A stretch of DNA of 64,000 nucleotides from Caballeronia hypogeia. Its GTDB lineage: Bacteria > Pseudomonadota > Gammaproteobacteria > Burkholderiales > Burkholderiaceae. A program made the translations under genes and the position numbers. The DNA lies in NCBI RefSeq assembly GCF_001544875.2, contig NZ_FCOA02000001.1, positions 620,001 to 684,000 on the forward strand, in the 5' to 3' direction. Shown here piece after piece: positions 27,185-40,501 of this stretch; the first letter of the stretch is position 1; every line of letters starts with the position of its first letter. A model generated the notes under the pieces. It saw nothing but the letters and a program-made list of their open reading frames with translations, ran no database searches and was not told the origin of the DNA.

Positions 27185-27964
27185 ATGGCAAAAATCTTCT
27201 GCGTCGCAAATCAGAAGGGCGGCGTTGGAAAGACCACGACAGCGGTCAATCTCGCGGCGAGCCTCTCGGGGCTCGGTCAGCGAGTATTGCTGATCGACCT
27301 TGACCCGCAGGGCAACGCCACGATGGGCAGCGGCATCGACAAGGCTGCCTGCGAGAACACGGTCTACGAAGTGCTGGTCGATGGCGTCACGCTGAGCGAG
27401 GCGCGCACGCGTCCCGAGGCAGTCGGCTATGACGTGCTGCCGGCGAATCGCGAGCTTGCGGGCGCGGAAGTCGAGCTGGTGGACATGGAGAATCGCGAGC
27501 GCATTCTTCGCGGCGCCATCGAAGAAGTAGTCGATGACTATGACTTCGTGCTTATCGATTGCCCCCCAGCGCTTTCCCTGCTGACGTTGAACGCGCTGTG
27601 CGCGGCGCATGGCGTCGTGATTCCGATGCAGTGCGAATACTTCGCGCTCGAAGGTCTGTCGGATCTCGTGAACACCATCAAGCAGGTTCACGCGAACCTC
27701 AACCGCGATCTGAAGGTCATCGGATTGTTGCGCGTGATGTTCGACCCGCGCATCACGCTGCAGCAACAAGTGTCGGATCAGTTGAAGGAACACTTCGGCA
27801 GCAAGCTGTTCGACGTGGTGATCCCGCGCAACGTGCGCCTTGCCGAGGCGCCGAGTTACGGGCTGCCGGGCGTCGTGTTCGACAAGTCGTCGCGCGGCGC
27901 GCAAGCCTATATCCAGTTCGGCACGGAAATGATCGAGCGCGTGCGTGCGCTCGACGTGAACTGA
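27185..27964 (+). CDS. parA: Chromosome-partitioning ATPase ParA (Soj type)
   Basis: The 259-residue Walker-type ATPase segregates the ParB-parS complex. FCVANQKGGVGKTTTAVNLA is the deviant Walker A with both lysines, LIDLDPQGNATMGSG is the A' motif and FVLIDCPPALSLLTLNAL is Walker B. It lacks the N-terminal HTH of plasmid type Ia ParA, as expected for a chromosomal copy. It lies 77 bp after rsmG and 45 bp before parB. Confidence 0.97.
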   Translation: MAKIFCVANQKGGVGKTTTAVNLAASLSGLGQRVLLIDLDPQGNATMGSGIDKAACENTVYEVLVDGVTLSEARTRPEAVGYDVLPANRELAGAEVELVDMENRERILRGAIEEVVDDYDFVLIDCPPALSLLTLNALCAAHGVVIPMQCEYFALEGLSDLVNTIKQVHANLNRDLKVIGLLRVMFDPRITLQQQVSDQLKEHFGSKLFDVVIPRNVRLAEAPSYGLPGVVFDKSSRGAQAYIQFGTEMIERVRALDVN

Positions 27965-28009
27965 CAAACCCCATTCGATGCGGCAGAGAACGCCGACGGA
28001 GGAACCGAA

Positions 28010-28915
28010 ATGAGCGCTGTAATGAAGAAAAAGGGTTTGGGCCGAGGCCTGGATGCATTGCTCGGCGGCAGCGTCGACATTACGGAGGCCGTGCGCGGCG
28101 AGGGCACGCCCTCGGTGCTGCCGCTCGACAAGCTGCAGGCCGGCAAGTACCAGCCGCGCACGCGCATGGACGAGGGCGCGCTCCAGGAGCTCGCGGCGAG
28201 CATCCGCGCGCAAGGTCTGATGCAGCCCATTCTCGTGCGCTCGGTCGGCGACGACCACTACGAAATCATCGCGGGCGAGCGGCGTTTCCGCGCGGCGCGT
28301 CTGGCCGGACTCGATGAAGTGCCGGTTCTCGTAAAAAACGTGCCAGATCAGGCCGCCGCGGCGATGGCGCTGATCGAGAACATCCAGCGCGAAGATCTGA
28401 ATCCGCTGGAAGAAGCGCAGGGCATCCAGCGTCTGCTCGACGAATTCCGCTTCACGCACGAACAGGCGGCCGAGTCGGTCGGACGTTCGCGTAGCGCGGT
28501 GTCGAACCTGCTGCGTCTCCTGAATCTCGCCACGCCCGTGCAAACGATGCTGCTCGCCGGCGACCTCGATATGGGCCATGCGCGCGCACTGCTCGCTGTC
28601 GATGCCGCAACGCAGATTCAGCTGGCCAATCACGTGGTCAATCGCCGTTTGTCCGTGCGTGAAACCGAACGGCTTGTCGCCGCGACGACCCGTGAGGTGC
28701 CCGAGAAAAAAGCGCGTGTGGCGAACGACGGCGGCCGCGATACGCGTCGTCTGGAAGAAGAACTGTCGGACCTGTTGTCTGCGAATGTGAAAATCAAACT
28801 CGGCGGAAGAGGGCGCGGCAAGGTCACGATCGACTTCGGCAATCTCGACTCGCTAGAAGGCATTCTGACGAAGCTGCGTGGCAGCATCGAAGACGCGTCG
28901 AGCACGGCCGCCTGA
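28010..28915 (+). CDS. parB: Chromosome-partitioning protein ParB (Spo0J type)
   Basis: The 301-residue parS-binding CTPase has an N-terminal MKKKGLGRGLDALLGG, the ParA-interacting region. The ParB/Srx domain contains PRTRMDEGALQELAASIRAQ, IIAGERRFRAARLAG (the GxRRxR CTP-binding box) and LIENIQREDLNPLEEAQGIQ. A central HTH follows, with FTHEQAAESVGRSRSAVSNL, and a C-terminal dimerisation domain. GGAGGAA precedes ATG 28010. Its two binding sites are at 24353-24368 and 25899-25914, within 4 kb. Confidence 0.97.
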   Translation: MSAVMKKKGLGRGLDALLGGSVDITEAVRGEGTPSVLPLDKLQAGKYQPRTRMDEGALQELAASIRAQGLMQPILVRSVGDDHYEIIAGERRFRAARLAGLDEVPVLVKNVPDQAAAAMALIENIQREDLNPLEEAQGIQRLLDEFRFTHEQAAESVGRSRSAVSNLLRLLNLATPVQTMLLAGDLDMGHARALLAVDAATQIQLANHVVNRRLSVRETERLVAATTREVPEKKARVANDGGRDTRRLEEELSDLLSANVKIKLGGRGRGKVTIDFGNLDSLEGILTKLRGSIEDASSTAA

Positions 28916-30062
28916 CCGCGCGCTCTTGTCGGAATTTAACATCAAGCGCACGCGGCCCGATCTCATCGCCCGTGTCTGGAGAACCGTCTGCAAGGAGCCG
29001 GTTCTGTCGATCCTCGTCGTCGCGCTGATCGCATTGCAGATCGCGCATCCACGGCCGTGGAAGTCCTTGCCCGGACTCGTGGACTGGCAGACGGTGCTCA
29101 CGCTGGCCGGCTTGCTGATCCTGACCAAAGCCATCGAATTGTCAGGATTCCTAATGTGGGCCGCGCATCGGCTCGTGCATCACATTCATGGCGAGCGCAC
29201 GCTCGCGCTTTTGCTCGTCGCGCTGGCGGCGGGTCTGTCGACGGTGCTCACCAATGATGTCGCGCTGTTCGCGGTCGTGCCGCTGACGTTATCGCTGCAC
29301 AAACTCGCGCCGCTGCCGATCAAGCGCCTCGTCATCGTCATCGCGCTGTCGGTCAATGCAGGTTCGATTCTCACGCCGCTCGGCAATCCCCAAAACCTGT
29401 TCCTCTGGCAGACGAGCGGCGTCGGCTTTCCTGGCTTCGTGTGGGCGTTGCTGCCCCTGTGCGCCGCGCTGATGGCGCTGCTCGGCGTCGTGACCTTCGC
29501 GATGTTCCGCGCCGCGCCGCTCGACCTTTCGAGCGATGTCGAAGAGCATCGCGTCGATCGTGTGCTGTGCGGCGTGAGCGTGCTCGCGTTCGCGGGCTTC
29601 GTCGCCGCCGCCGACGCGCATCATGCCGGCCCGGCCCTCGCCGTGCTCGCGGTTCTCTTCCTTCTATGGCGGCGCGAGGTCGTCTTCAAGATCGACTGGC
29701 TGCTGCTACTCATCTTCGTGATGATGTTCATCGTACTGCGCCACGCGGCCGCGTTGCCTTCGATCCACGATGGCATCGCGCATCTGGGCATCGGCACGCC
29801 GGTGCGCGCCTACGCGGCCGGCGCGGTGCTGTCGCAGGCCATTAGCAATGTGCCCGCGGCGATCGTTCTCGCGGAGTTTTCCAAGGACTGGCGCGCGCTC
29901 GCCTTCGGCGTGAGCGTGGGCGGCTTCGGCGTGGCGATCGGGTCGCTCGCCAATCTCATCGCTGTAAGGTTGTCGGGCGAGAAGGGCATGTGGGTGCCGT
30001 TTCACATGGTGTCGATCCCGTTCTGGATCGTGGCGGCGCTCATCGGTTGGGCGCTCGTCTGA
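28878..30062 (+). CDS. SLC13/ArsB-type membrane permease
   Basis: The protein has about ten hydrophobic segments and resembles the ArsB/NhaD/CitMHS ion-transporter group: LVALAAGLSTVLTNDVALFA and AGSILTPLGNPQNLFLWQ (the TPxGNPQN hairpin motif) in the first half and AAGAVLSQAISNVPAAIVLA in the second are the two pseudo-repeat signatures. The substrate is unknown. The start is uncertain: the longest form uses GTG 28878 and overlaps parB by 38 bp. TTG 28926 would give a start SEFNIKRTRPD and no overlap. Neither has a clear ribosome site. It is the last gene before the atp operon and may be cotranscribed with parAB. Confidence 0.8.
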   Translation: MAASKTRRARPPDRALLSEFNIKRTRPDLIARVWRTVCKEPVLSILVVALIALQIAHPRPWKSLPGLVDWQTVLTLAGLLILTKAIELSGFLMWAAHRLVHHIHGERTLALLLVALAAGLSTVLTNDVALFAVVPLTLSLHKLAPLPIKRLVIVIALSVNAGSILTPLGNPQNLFLWQTSGVGFPGFVWALLPLCAALMALLGVVTFAMFRAAPLDLSSDVEEHRVDRVLCGVSVLAFAGFVAAADAHHAGPALAVLAVLFLLWRREVVFKIDWLLLLIFVMMFIVLRHAAALPSIHDGIAHLGIGTPVRAYAAGAVLSQAISNVPAAIVLAEFSKDWRALAFGVSVGGFGVAIGSLANLIAVRLSGEKGMWVPFHMVSIPFWIVAALIGWALV

Positions 30063-30177
30063 CACTCACCGAAGGCTCCGGCCGCAGGTGAAAATCTCCT
30101 TGCAATTGCAAGAAAAATCTCGCTTTTGAGACCGTTTTTTAAGGTTCGTCCGGTTGGCTTTTGACACACCTAAACTA

Positions 30178-30206
30178 TTGAATCCGTGACAACAATCGCT
30201 TACAAT
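30178..30206 (+). promoter_or_regulatory. Sigma-70 promoter of the atp operon
   Basis: TTGAAT (30178-30183), a 17-bp spacer and TACAAT (30201-30206) match sigma-70 boxes well. The site lies about 50 bp before the atpI start. Confidence 0.65.
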
Positions 30207-30256
30207 CGCCCGGATTTATCAGCTAGGCCACCTCGAAAGCGCAGCGAAAGCGCAAG

Positions 30257-30844
30257 GTGATTTCCCCGGGACTTTTGGTTGAAGGTTTGAAGACGGTGCG
30301 AGAGCAAAATCGAGCGCCGGAGAGCGATCGGAACACGCAGTCGAACGCTCACAGAACCGGCGACGCGAATCCCTCCGGAAATCAGCCGCGCAGCTCGTCT
30401 GCCGACTCGTGGGATGCCGAGGCGCAAGATAACAATATCGTTCCGCTCACGCGGGATCAGGCACAGAAGCTGTTTGGGCCCGAGGTGAGTCGTCCATCGC
30501 GTGTCACGCCGTTCAAGGTCGTGGCAGCGCAAATGGTTTTGTCCCTGGGTGCGACGCTGTTGTGGTGGCTGTTCTACAAGCCGCCGGGCGATGCTGCGCT
30601 GTCCGCATTCCTGGGTGGAGCAATCTGCTGGGTGCCGGCTGCATTGTTCGCCACGCGGCTGAAGGCGAAGAGCGGCGCGGAGACGATCATGAGTTGGATG
30701 ATCGGCGAGGCGCTCAAGATGGGAGCGACGATCGCCATGTTCGTGGCGGTCGCGTACTGGTACAAGAGCGCGTTGTGGTTGCCGCTGCTCGTCACGTACA
30801 TCGTCGCTTTGAAGACTTACTGGGTGGCAATGGCGCTGCGGTGA
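30257..30844 (+). CDS. atpI: ATP synthase subunit I (AtpI)
   Basis: The protein has up to 195 residues: a hydrophilic N-terminal half and four hydrophobic helices in the C-terminal half (KVVAAQMVLSLGATLLWWLF, AFLGGAICWVPAALFATRL, MGATIAMFVAVAYWYKSALW, PLLVTYIVALKTYWVAMALR). Its position directly before atpB and this topology identify it as AtpI, which helps assemble the c-ring. The start is uncertain: GTG 30257 gives the longest form, and TTG 30275 or GTG 30296 are alternatives without strong ribosome sites. The N-terminal region rich in Ser, Asn and Asp is longer than usual. A 177-bp gap with hairpin AGTGCGGA/TCCGCACT (30908-30929) follows. Confidence 0.8.
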   Translation: MISPGLLVEGLKTVREQNRAPESDRNTQSNAHRTGDANPSGNQPRSSSADSWDAEAQDNNIVPLTRDQAQKLFGPEVSRPSRVTPFKVVAAQMVLSLGATLLWWLFYKPPGDAALSAFLGGAICWVPAALFATRLKAKSGAETIMSWMIGEALKMGATIAMFVAVAYWYKSALWLPLLVTYIVALKTYWVAMALR

Positions 30845-31021
30845 CGAATCTTGACGTCCCAGGTAAGTGCCTGCAGCGCGAGTTGTAAGTAGCATCACGT
30901 ATAGATAAGTGCGGACCGCGTTCCGCACTCGGGCCTCTCGATCTGGAGCCGCGACGCGAAGCGGCGGCTCGGAAACGACAGGTGGCGAAAGATTTTTGAC
31001 AATTTGGGTGGCTTTAACGAT

Positions 31022-31873
31022 ATGGCAGCTAGCGAAGGAACGCACGCTCTGGATCCGTCCGAGTACATTGCGCACCACTTGCAGAATCTTTCCACGCACG
31101 CACAGACGTCGATCTTCGACATTCACGTCTGGAATCTCGACACGCTGTTCTGGTCGATCGTATGCGGCGTCGTGACCATCGTCATTCTGGGCCTTGCGGC
31201 GCGCAAGGCGACGTCCGGCGTGCCGGGCCGTTTCCAGTGTGCCGTCGAGATGCTGGTGGAAATGGTCGAAGACCAGTCGAAGTCGATGATCCACGGCAGC
31301 CGCCGCTTCATCGCTCCGCTCGCGCTGACCGTGTTCGTCTGGGTCGCCCTGATGAACTCGCTCGACTTCATCCCCGTGGATCTGCCGCCGCGCATCATCG
31401 GCTGGCTCGGTCTCGAACACGTCCTGCCCCACCATCGCATCGTGCCGACGGCTGACCTGAACGGCACGCTCGGCATCGCGCTCGGCGTGTTCGTGTTGAT
31501 GATTTACTACAACTTCAAGATCAAGGGCGCCGGCGGCTTCGTGCACGAACTGCTGTCCGCTCCGTTCGGCGCGCATCCGCTGCTGTGGATCCCCAACCTC
31601 GCGCTGAACATCATCGAGTTCGTCGCCAAGACGGTTTCGCTCGGCATGCGGCTTTTCGGCAACATGTACGCCGGCGAACTGCTGTTCCTCCTGATCGCCC
31701 TTCTGGGCAGCATGTGGACGTTCGGTGCGGACGCTTCTGTGCTCGGTTTCATCGGCCACGTGGTCGCGGGCACGGTTTGGGCGATCTTCCACATTCTGAT
31801 CGTGCTGTTGCAGGCGTTCATTTTCATGATGCTGACGCTGGTGTACATCGGCCAGGCGCATGACTCGCACTAA
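31022..31873 (+). CDS. atpB: F0F1 ATP synthase subunit a
   Basis: The 283-residue membrane subunit forms the proton half-channels against the c-ring. The essential Arg is in [35 protein letters not shown] and the C-terminal [16 protein letters not shown] are conserved. ATG 31022 ([16 protein letters not shown]) is the family start; an in-frame start at 31004 adds six unlikely residues. It is the second gene of the atp operon. Confidence 0.97.
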   Translation: MAASEGTHALDPSEYIAHHLQNLSTHAQTSIFDIHVWNLDTLFWSIVCGVVTIVILGLAARKATSGVPGRFQCAVEMLVEMVEDQSKSMIHGSRRFIAPLALTVFVWVALMNSLDFIPVDLPPRIIGWLGLEHVLPHHRIVPTADLNGTLGIALGVFVLMIYYNFKIKGAGGFVHELLSAPFGAHPLLWIPNLALNIIEFVAKTVSLGMRLFGNMYAGELLFLLIALLGSMWTFGADASVLGFIGHVVAGTVWAIFHILIVLLQAFIFMMLTLVYIGQAHDSH

Positions 31874-31916
31874 CGCTGCTGCCACGTTCCGGAATCGTTC
31901 AGGTTCAAGGTTTTAA

Positions 31917-32237
<321 letters not shown>

Positions 32238-32293
32238 GGTTCCTCGGAAGTATGCGTCTGATCTTTTTGACAGGACGCTGAACGGAACGGGTG

Positions 32294-32332
32294 AGGCGCT
32301 GATCGAGCTCAACAAGCCGATGAGCGCCTTTT
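32294..32332 (+). terminator. Terminator-like hairpin between atpE and atpF
   Basis: The arms 32294-32305 and 32318-32329 pair over 12 bp with one mismatch, with a 12-base loop and a TTTT tail. Because essential atp genes follow, it can only be a partial terminator or an mRNA processing/stabilising element. Confidence 0.55.
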
Positions 32333-32373
32333 AACCGTTTCACCTCCGATCAAGCAACGTTTAAGGAAACACC

Positions 32374-32844
32374 GTGAATCTCAACGCAACCCTGTTTGCG
32401 CAAATGGTCGTGTTTCTGATCCTCGCGTGGTTCACGATGAAGTTCGTGTGGCCGCCGTTGATCAACGCCCTCGACGAGCGCTCGAAGAAGATTGCCGACG
32501 GCCTCGCCGCCGCCGACAAGGGCAAAGCGGAACTCGAAGCTGCGCACAAGCGCGTCGACCAGGAACTCGCCCAGGCACGCAACGACGGCCAGCAACGTAT
32601 CGCTGACGCCGAAAAGCGCGCTGCCTCAGTCGCAGAAGAAATCAAGGCCAACGCTCAAGCCGAAGCCGCGCGCATCGTCGCGCAAGCCAAGGCGGACGCC
32701 GACCAGCAAATCGTGAAAGCCCGCGAAGCACTGCGCGGCGAAGTCGCGGCGCTGGCCGTCAAGGGCGCCGAGCAAATTCTGAAGCGCGAAGTCGATCAGA
32801 AGGCTCACGCCGATCTGCTGAATCAACTCAAAACCGAGCTCTGA
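32374..32844 (+). CDS. atpF: F0F1 ATP synthase subunit b
   Basis: The 156-residue stator subunit has one N-terminal membrane helix ([20 protein letters not shown]) followed by a long charged, Ala-rich coiled coil to the C-terminus. The start is GTG 32374 with AAGGAAA before it; no ATG fits the family N-terminus. The length equals that of E. coli b (156). It stands 2 bp before atpH. Confidence 0.96.
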   Translation: MNLNATLFAQMVVFLILAWFTMKFVWPPLINALDERSKKIADGLAAADKGKAELEAAHKRVDQELAQARNDGQQRIADAEKRAASVAEEIKANAQAEAARIVAQAKADADQQIVKAREALRGEVAALAVKGAEQILKREVDQKAHADLLNQLKTEL

Positions 32845-32846
32845 TC

Positions 32847-33389
32847 ATGGCCGAACTTGCAACCATCGCTCGTCCTTACGCAGAAGCGCTGTTCCGCGTG
32901 GCCGAAAGCGGCGATCTCGCGGGCTGGTCAACCTTCGTCGGAGAGCTGGCTCAGGTTGCGCGTCTGCCCGAAGTGGAATCGGTCGCCTCGAGCCCGAAGG
33001 TGAGCCGTCAGCAAGTCGTCGACCTCCTGCTCGCCGCAGTGAAGTCGCCGCTGGCTACTGGCAATGCTCAGGCGAAGAACTTCGTCGGCATGCTGGTCGA
33101 GAATCATCGTCTGGCCTTGCTGCCGGAAATCGCCGTCCAGTTCGACGAACTGAAGAACGCCCGTGAAGGTGCGGCCGACGCGCTCATCGTGAGCGCGTTC
33201 CCCCTCGAAGGCGCACAGTTGAACGACCTGGTCGCCAGCCTCGAACGCAAGTTCCAGCGCAAGCTGAAACCCGTCGTCACAGTCGATCCGTCGCTGATCG
33301 GCGGCGTTCGCGTGACGGTTGGCGACGAAGTGCTCGATACCTCGGTCCGCGCGCGCCTCGCCAGCATGCAGACGGCTCTGACCGCCTGA
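32847..33389 (+). CDS. atpH: F0F1 ATP synthase subunit delta
   Basis: The 180-residue subunit links the b stalk to the F1 head. The N-terminus [15 protein letters not shown] and the C-terminal region [20 protein letters not shown], followed by [13 protein letters not shown], are family signatures. It follows atpF after 2 bp and precedes atpA by 57 bp. Confidence 0.96.
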   Translation: MAELATIARPYAEALFRVAESGDLAGWSTFVGELAQVARLPEVESVASSPKVSRQQVVDLLLAAVKSPLATGNAQAKNFVGMLVENHRLALLPEIAVQFDELKNAREGAADALIVSAFPLEGAQLNDLVASLERKFQRKLKPVVTVDPSLIGGVRVTVGDEVLDTSVRARLASMQTALTA

Positions 33390-33446
33390 CGCTTCCAGGA
33401 AGCGCCTTAGCTGGCACGCAACAGAATTGACTATCAGGAGCGAATA

Positions 33447-34988
<1,542 letters not shown>

Positions 34989-35050
34989 TCGGGACTCAGA
35001 GGCAACGCGCGGCGCTTGAACGCCGCGCGGCTTCGATCAAGGAGTAAGCA

Positions 35051-35935
35051 ATGGCTGGAATGAAGGAAATTCGCGGCAAGATCAAGAGCGTGCAGAACAC
35101 GCGCAAGATCACGAAAGCGATGGAAATGGTCGCCGCATCGAAGATGCGCCGCGCCCAGGAGCGCATGCGTTCCGCCCGTCCGTATGCCGACAAGGTCCGC
35201 GCAATCGCGTCCCACATGAGCAAGGCGAATCCGGAGTATCGCCATCCGTTCATGCTGGAGAACCAGGGCGCGAAGACGGCTGGCCTGATCCTCGTCACGA
35301 CTGACAAGGGTCTGTGCGGCGGCATGAACACGAACATCCTGCGTGCGTCGCTGAGCAAGATCAAGGAACTCGATCAGAGCGGTGTGAAGATCGAGGCTTC
35401 GGCGATCGGCAGCAAGGGACTCGGGTTCCTGAATCGCCTGAAGGCAAACGTCGTGTCGCAAGTCACGCAGCTGGGCGACACGCCGCATCTGGAAAAGCTG
35501 ATCGGCGCGATCAAGGTGCAGCTCGACTTGTATTCGGAAGGCAAGATCAACGCGGTGTACCTGGCGTACACGCGCTTCATCAACACGATGAAGCAGGAAG
35601 CGGTGATCGAGCAGCTGCTGCCGTTGTCGGCGGAAGACCTGCACGCGAAGGACGAAGACGGCGAGACGCCGAAGACCTCGTGGGATTACATCTACGAGCC
35701 GGACGCGCAAACCGTGGTGGACGAGCTTCTGGTCCGCTACGTCGAGGCGCTCGTCTATCAGGCGGTCGCGGAAAACATGGCGTCGGAGCAATCCGCGCGC
35801 ATGGTCGCGATGAAGGCCGCGTCCGACAACGCGAAGACCGTGATCAACGAACTGCAGCTCGTCTACAACAAGAGCCGCCAGGCCGCGATTACGAAAGAAT
35901 TGTCGGAAATCGTCGGCGGCGCCGCAGCGGTCTGA
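35051..35935 (+). CDS. atpG: F0F1 ATP synthase subunit gamma
   Basis: The 294-residue central rotor stalk starts [20 protein letters not shown], continues [16 protein letters not shown], and ends [20 protein letters not shown], then [20 protein letters not shown]; these are the conserved N- and C-terminal coiled-coil helices that rotate inside the alpha-beta hexamer. AAGGAG lies upstream of ATG 35051. It lies 62 bp after atpA and 38 bp before atpD. Confidence 0.98.
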   Translation: MAGMKEIRGKIKSVQNTRKITKAMEMVAASKMRRAQERMRSARPYADKVRAIASHMSKANPEYRHPFMLENQGAKTAGLILVTTDKGLCGGMNTNILRASLSKIKELDQSGVKIEASAIGSKGLGFLNRLKANVVSQVTQLGDTPHLEKLIGAIKVQLDLYSEGKINAVYLAYTRFINTMKQEAVIEQLLPLSAEDLHAKDEDGETPKTSWDYIYEPDAQTVVDELLVRYVEALVYQAVAENMASEQSARMVAMKAASDNAKTVINELQLVYNKSRQAAITKELSEIVGGAAAV

Positions 35936-35946
35936 TGGCCGCGTGA

Positions 35947-37368
<1,422 letters not shown>

Positions 37369-37443
37369 AGGTCGGGTGTATCGATGCGGGCGTCAGTCAA
37401 AAGCTGGCGTCCACCCATACACTGCCCTCAGGAGTCGACATAA

Positions 37444-37869
37444 ATGGCAACCATCAAGGTAGACGTCGTCAGCGCGGAAGAGCAGATCTTCTCGGGCCAG
37501 GCGAAGTTCGTCGCGCTGCCGGGCGAAGCTGGTGAGCTGGGCATTCTGCCTGGCCACACGCCGCTCATCACGCGCATTCGTCCGGGCGCGGTGCGCATCG
37601 AGGCGGAAGACGGTTCGGAAGAGTTCGTGTTCGTTGCAGGCGGGATTCTCGAAATCCAGCCGGGCATCGTGACCGTGCTCGCCGATACCGCCATTCGCGG
37701 CGCCGATCTCGACGAAGCGAAGGCCGAGCAAGCGAAGAAGCGCGCCGAGGAAGCGATTCAGGACAACAAGTCCGAACTCGAATACGCGACCGCGCAAGCA
37801 GAGCTCGCCTACGCTACCGCTCAGCTCGCAGCGATTCAACGTCTGCGCAAGGCTCACGCGAAGCATTGA
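37444..37869 (+). CDS. atpC: F0F1 ATP synthase subunit epsilon
   Basis: The 141-residue subunit has an N-terminal beta-sandwich ([20 protein letters not shown]) and a C-terminal helical hairpin ([20 protein letters not shown] and following) that inhibits ATP hydrolysis. AGGAG lies before ATG 37444. It closes the atp operon; a terminator follows 37 bp after the stop. Confidence 0.97.
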   Translation: MATIKVDVVSAEEQIFSGQAKFVALPGEAGELGILPGHTPLITRIRPGAVRIEAEDGSEEFVFVAGGILEIQPGIVTVLADTAIRGADLDEAKAEQAKKRAEEAIQDNKSELEYATAQAELAYATAQLAAIQRLRKAHAKH

Positions 37870-37905
37870 GCGTGTGACGTCCGCGCGGCGTTCAGCAGGT
37901 CAAAG

Positions 37906-37931
37906 AAAGCAGCCTTCGGGCTGCTTTTTTT
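37906..37931 (+). terminator. Terminator of the atp operon
   Basis: AGCAGCC (37908-37914) pairs with GGCTGCT (37919-37925) over a UUCG tetraloop, flanked by AA/TT pairs and a T7 run. This is a very stable intrinsic terminator. Confidence 0.92.
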
Positions 37932-38147
37932 ATGCCCCAAATCGGCAAATCGCGCATGCATATCTGCATATCGGTTATGTGACGCTTTGGTCGTCGTCAT
38001 CTAACTCGATGATTCAATGATGTTTTCCGCGACTGCACCGAAAGACCATTGCGGGGAAACACTCAATGTCGGCGCGCGTCTCCGCGATGCACAATGGCCT
38101 CCATTTAGCCTTCATCGGGCGATGAATCACCTTGGCGGAGACCATCG

Positions 38148-39878
38148 ATGGCAACTGAACCGACGCAGGCCGGCGCGCAGATCGAACCGCGCGACGGCGT
38201 TTCCTATGTTCGCGGCGCAAGCGACATCGCGTTGAGCGACGCGACCGTTTCGCGCTTTCTTCTCCAGACGGCGGATCGATTTCCCGATCGCCCGGCGGTC
38301 GTGTTTCGCGAGCAGAACGTTCGCTGGACCTGGCGCCAGTTTGCGAACGAAGTCGATGTACTGGCGAGCGGGCTGCTCGCGCTCGGAATCCGGGCGGGCG
38401 ATCGCGTCGGCATCTGGTCGCCGAACCGCGTCGAATGGCTGCTCACGCAATTCGCGACGGCGCGCATGGGAGCCGTGCTGGTGAACATCAATCCGGCGTA
38501 TCGCCTGGCCGAACTCGAGTACGCGCTGAACAAGGTCGGCTGCAAGGCGATCGTCGCGGCGGAGCACTTCAAGACCTCGAAGTATCTGGAGATGTTGCAG
38601 GCGCTCGCGCCCGAACTCTCTACTGCGGAGCCGAACTTGCTCCACGCTGCGAAAATGCCCGAACTGCGCGCCGTGATCCGCATGGGCGAGGGCAAGACGC
38701 CGGGCATGCTGAATTTCGACGATGTCATGCGCACCGGCCGCGAACAGGTCGATGGCGCCAAGCTCGACGCACTCGAAGCGAAATTCGACGCGAACGATCC
38801 GATCAATATCCAGTTCACGAGCGGCACGACCGGCAATCCGAAGGGCGCGACGCTCACGCACCGGAACATCGTCAACAACGCGCGTTACATCGCCATGGCG
38901 ATGCGGCTGACCGAGCAGGATTCGCTATGCATTCCGGTGCCGCTCTATCACTGCTTCGGCATGGTGCTGGCGGTGCTCGCGTGCGTGTCGACCGGCTGCA
39001 CGATGGTTTTTCCGGGTGAGGCGTTCGACCCGGGCGCGACGCTTGCCGCCGTCCACGAGGAACAATGCACGGCGCTTCACGGCGTGCCGACCATGTTCAT
39101 CGCCGAACTCGATCACCCGGATTTCGCCAAGTACGACCTGAGCCGCTTGCGCACGGGCATCATGGCCGGCTCGCCGTGCCCGATCGAAACGATGAAGCGC
39201 GTCGTTTCGAAGATGCACCTGTCCGAGATCACGATTGCATATGGCATGACGGAGACGAGCCCGGTGTCGTTTCAGAGTTCGACCACCGACCCGCTCGACA
39301 AGCGCACGACTACCGTCGGGCGCATTCAGCCGCATCTCGAAGTTAAGATCGTCGGTCCGTCTGGAAATATCGTGCCAGTAGGCGAGACAGGCGAGCTCTG
39401 CACGCGCGGTTATTCCGTGATGAAAGGCTATTGGGACGACGAGGCGAAGACCAACGAAGCAATCGTCGACGGCTGGATGCACACCGGCGATCTCGCGACG
39501 ATCGATGCGGAAGGCTATTGCAATATCGTCGGGCGGTTGAAGGACATGCTGATTCGCGGCGGGGAAAACATTTATCCGCGCGAGATCGAAGAGTTTCTAT
39601 TCCGTCATCCGAAGGTGCAGTCGGTGCAGATATTCGGTGTTCCGGATCAGAAATACGGAGAGGAAGTCTGCGCCTGGATCGTGCTGCGCCCGGGCGAGGG
39701 CGCCAGCGAGGAGGACATTCGCGAGTTTTGCCAAGGGCAAATCGCGCATTACAAGATTCCGCGATACATCCGATTCGTCGACGAGCTGCCGATGACAGTG
39801 ACTGGCAAGGCCCAGAAGTTCGTCATGCGGGCCCGCATGATTGACGAACTGAAACTCGCCGAAGCGAAAACTGCCTGA
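38148..39878 (+). CDS. AMP-binding acyl-CoA synthetase (FadD-like)
   Basis: The 576-residue ANL-superfamily enzyme activates a carboxylic acid with ATP and CoA. The P-loop motif [20 protein letters not shown] lies near residue 220, the core motif [13 protein letters not shown] follows, and [20 protein letters not shown] with [20 protein letters not shown] forms the hinge. The C-terminal [20 protein letters not shown] contains the adenylation Lys. A fatty or medium-chain acid is likely, but the chain length cannot be told. GGCGGAG precedes ATG 38148. It is a single gene with its own terminator. Confidence 0.92.
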   Translation: MATEPTQAGAQIEPRDGVSYVRGASDIALSDATVSRFLLQTADRFPDRPAVVFREQNVRWTWRQFANEVDVLASGLLALGIRAGDRVGIWSPNRVEWLLTQFATARMGAVLVNINPAYRLAELEYALNKVGCKAIVAAEHFKTSKYLEMLQALAPELSTAEPNLLHAAKMPELRAVIRMGEGKTPGMLNFDDVMRTGREQVDGAKLDALEAKFDANDPINIQFTSGTTGNPKGATLTHRNIVNNARYIAMAMRLTEQDSLCIPVPLYHCFGMVLAVLACVSTGCTMVFPGEAFDPGATLAAVHEEQCTALHGVPTMFIAELDHPDFAKYDLSRLRTGIMAGSPCPIETMKRVVSKMHLSEITIAYGMTETSPVSFQSSTTDPLDKRTTTVGRIQPHLEVKIVGPSGNIVPVGETGELCTRGYSVMKGYWDDEAKTNEAIVDGWMHTGDLATIDAEGYCNIVGRLKDMLIRGGENIYPREIEEFLFRHPKVQSVQIFGVPDQKYGEEVCAWIVLRPGEGASEEDIREFCQGQIAHYKIPRYIRFVDELPMTVTGKAQKFVMRARMIDELKLAEAKTA

Positions 39879-39903
39879 TTCCGGCGAGGGACTCGCAAAA
39901 AGC

Positions 39904-39933
39904 AAAGGGAGCGCTTCGGCGCTCCCTTTTTTG
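39904..39933 (+). terminator. Terminator after the acyl-CoA synthetase gene
   Basis: AAAGGGAGCGC (39904-39914) pairs perfectly with GCGCTCCCTTT (39919-39929) over a UUCG loop, followed by T. Confidence 0.92.
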
Positions 39934-39991
39934 TCATGCGATGAAATGTTCGCACCCTGAAACTTGCATGGAGCGCAAACGTTTGTCGAGA

Positions 39992-40020
39992 CGAAAAAAA
40001 AGCGGGCCTGGAGCCCGCTA
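39992..40020 (-). terminator. Minus-strand intrinsic terminator
   Basis: AGCGGGC (40001-40007) pairs with GCCCGCT (40013-40019). On the minus strand the stem is followed by eight T (complement of 39993-40000). It requires a transcript coming leftward from about 40040 or beyond. Confidence 0.8.
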
Positions 40021-40039
40021 AAAACCACACGCTACGGGG

Positions 40040-40159
40040 TTAGCGCGAGGAGACCAAACGTGGGATGTTTCGAATGTCTTGCATTCGAAGAACGATCCCA
40101 ACAAGGATGCCCCAAATTTTGAGAGCTTCGATCAGAGTCGACCACCGGACACGCGGCAT
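40040..40159 (-). CDS. Possible 39-residue membrane peptide or small RNA gene with its own terminator
   Basis: A frame from ATG 40159 encodes MPRVRWSTLIEALKIWGILV followed by GIVLRMQDIRNIPRLVSSR: a basic start, one hydrophobic stretch and an amphipathic basic end. The minus-strand terminator begins 20 bp after its stop, which argues that this region is transcribed leftward. No ribosome site is visible before ATG 40159 and I recognise no family. The frame stays open to TTG 40240. It could instead be an untranslated small RNA. The surrounding 623-bp gap (39879-40501) otherwise holds two terminators and the divergent upstream region of the hydrolase gene. Confidence 0.35.
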   Translation of the reverse strand: MPRVRWSTLIEALKIWGILVGIVLRMQDIRNIPRLVSSR

Positions 40160-40501
40160 TCGCACGACGCACCCGAATACATCCGTGTTGAAACCGTTTG
40201 AACAGATTGTGGGCGAATTGAATCCGGGTCGCCGTAACAAAGTGTTTCAGGTTGTAACCCTCGCCGCGTAAGGCTTAGAGGAAATATTCTCGCGCGGTTG
40301 GTCAGATTTTCGCGAATATATTGTCTGTTATGAGGCTGATTTACCCGTTCGGCCCGCAGCGAAGGTTAAATGCCGATTTTCGGACTAGTGCGATTATTCT
40401 AATCTTCCGGAAAAATCGAACGGGCAGACGCATGAAATCGATATGCAAATGTCGTCTCATACCGATCCTTGTCATCACCTTAGAACGCTTTGGAGACATG
40501 T

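Noticed and set aside
30200..31885. A 561-codon minus-strand open frame opposite atpI and atpB
   Set aside because: It is a shadow of GC-rich coding sequence on the other strand; it is very rich in Arg, His and Gln and has no fold motif.
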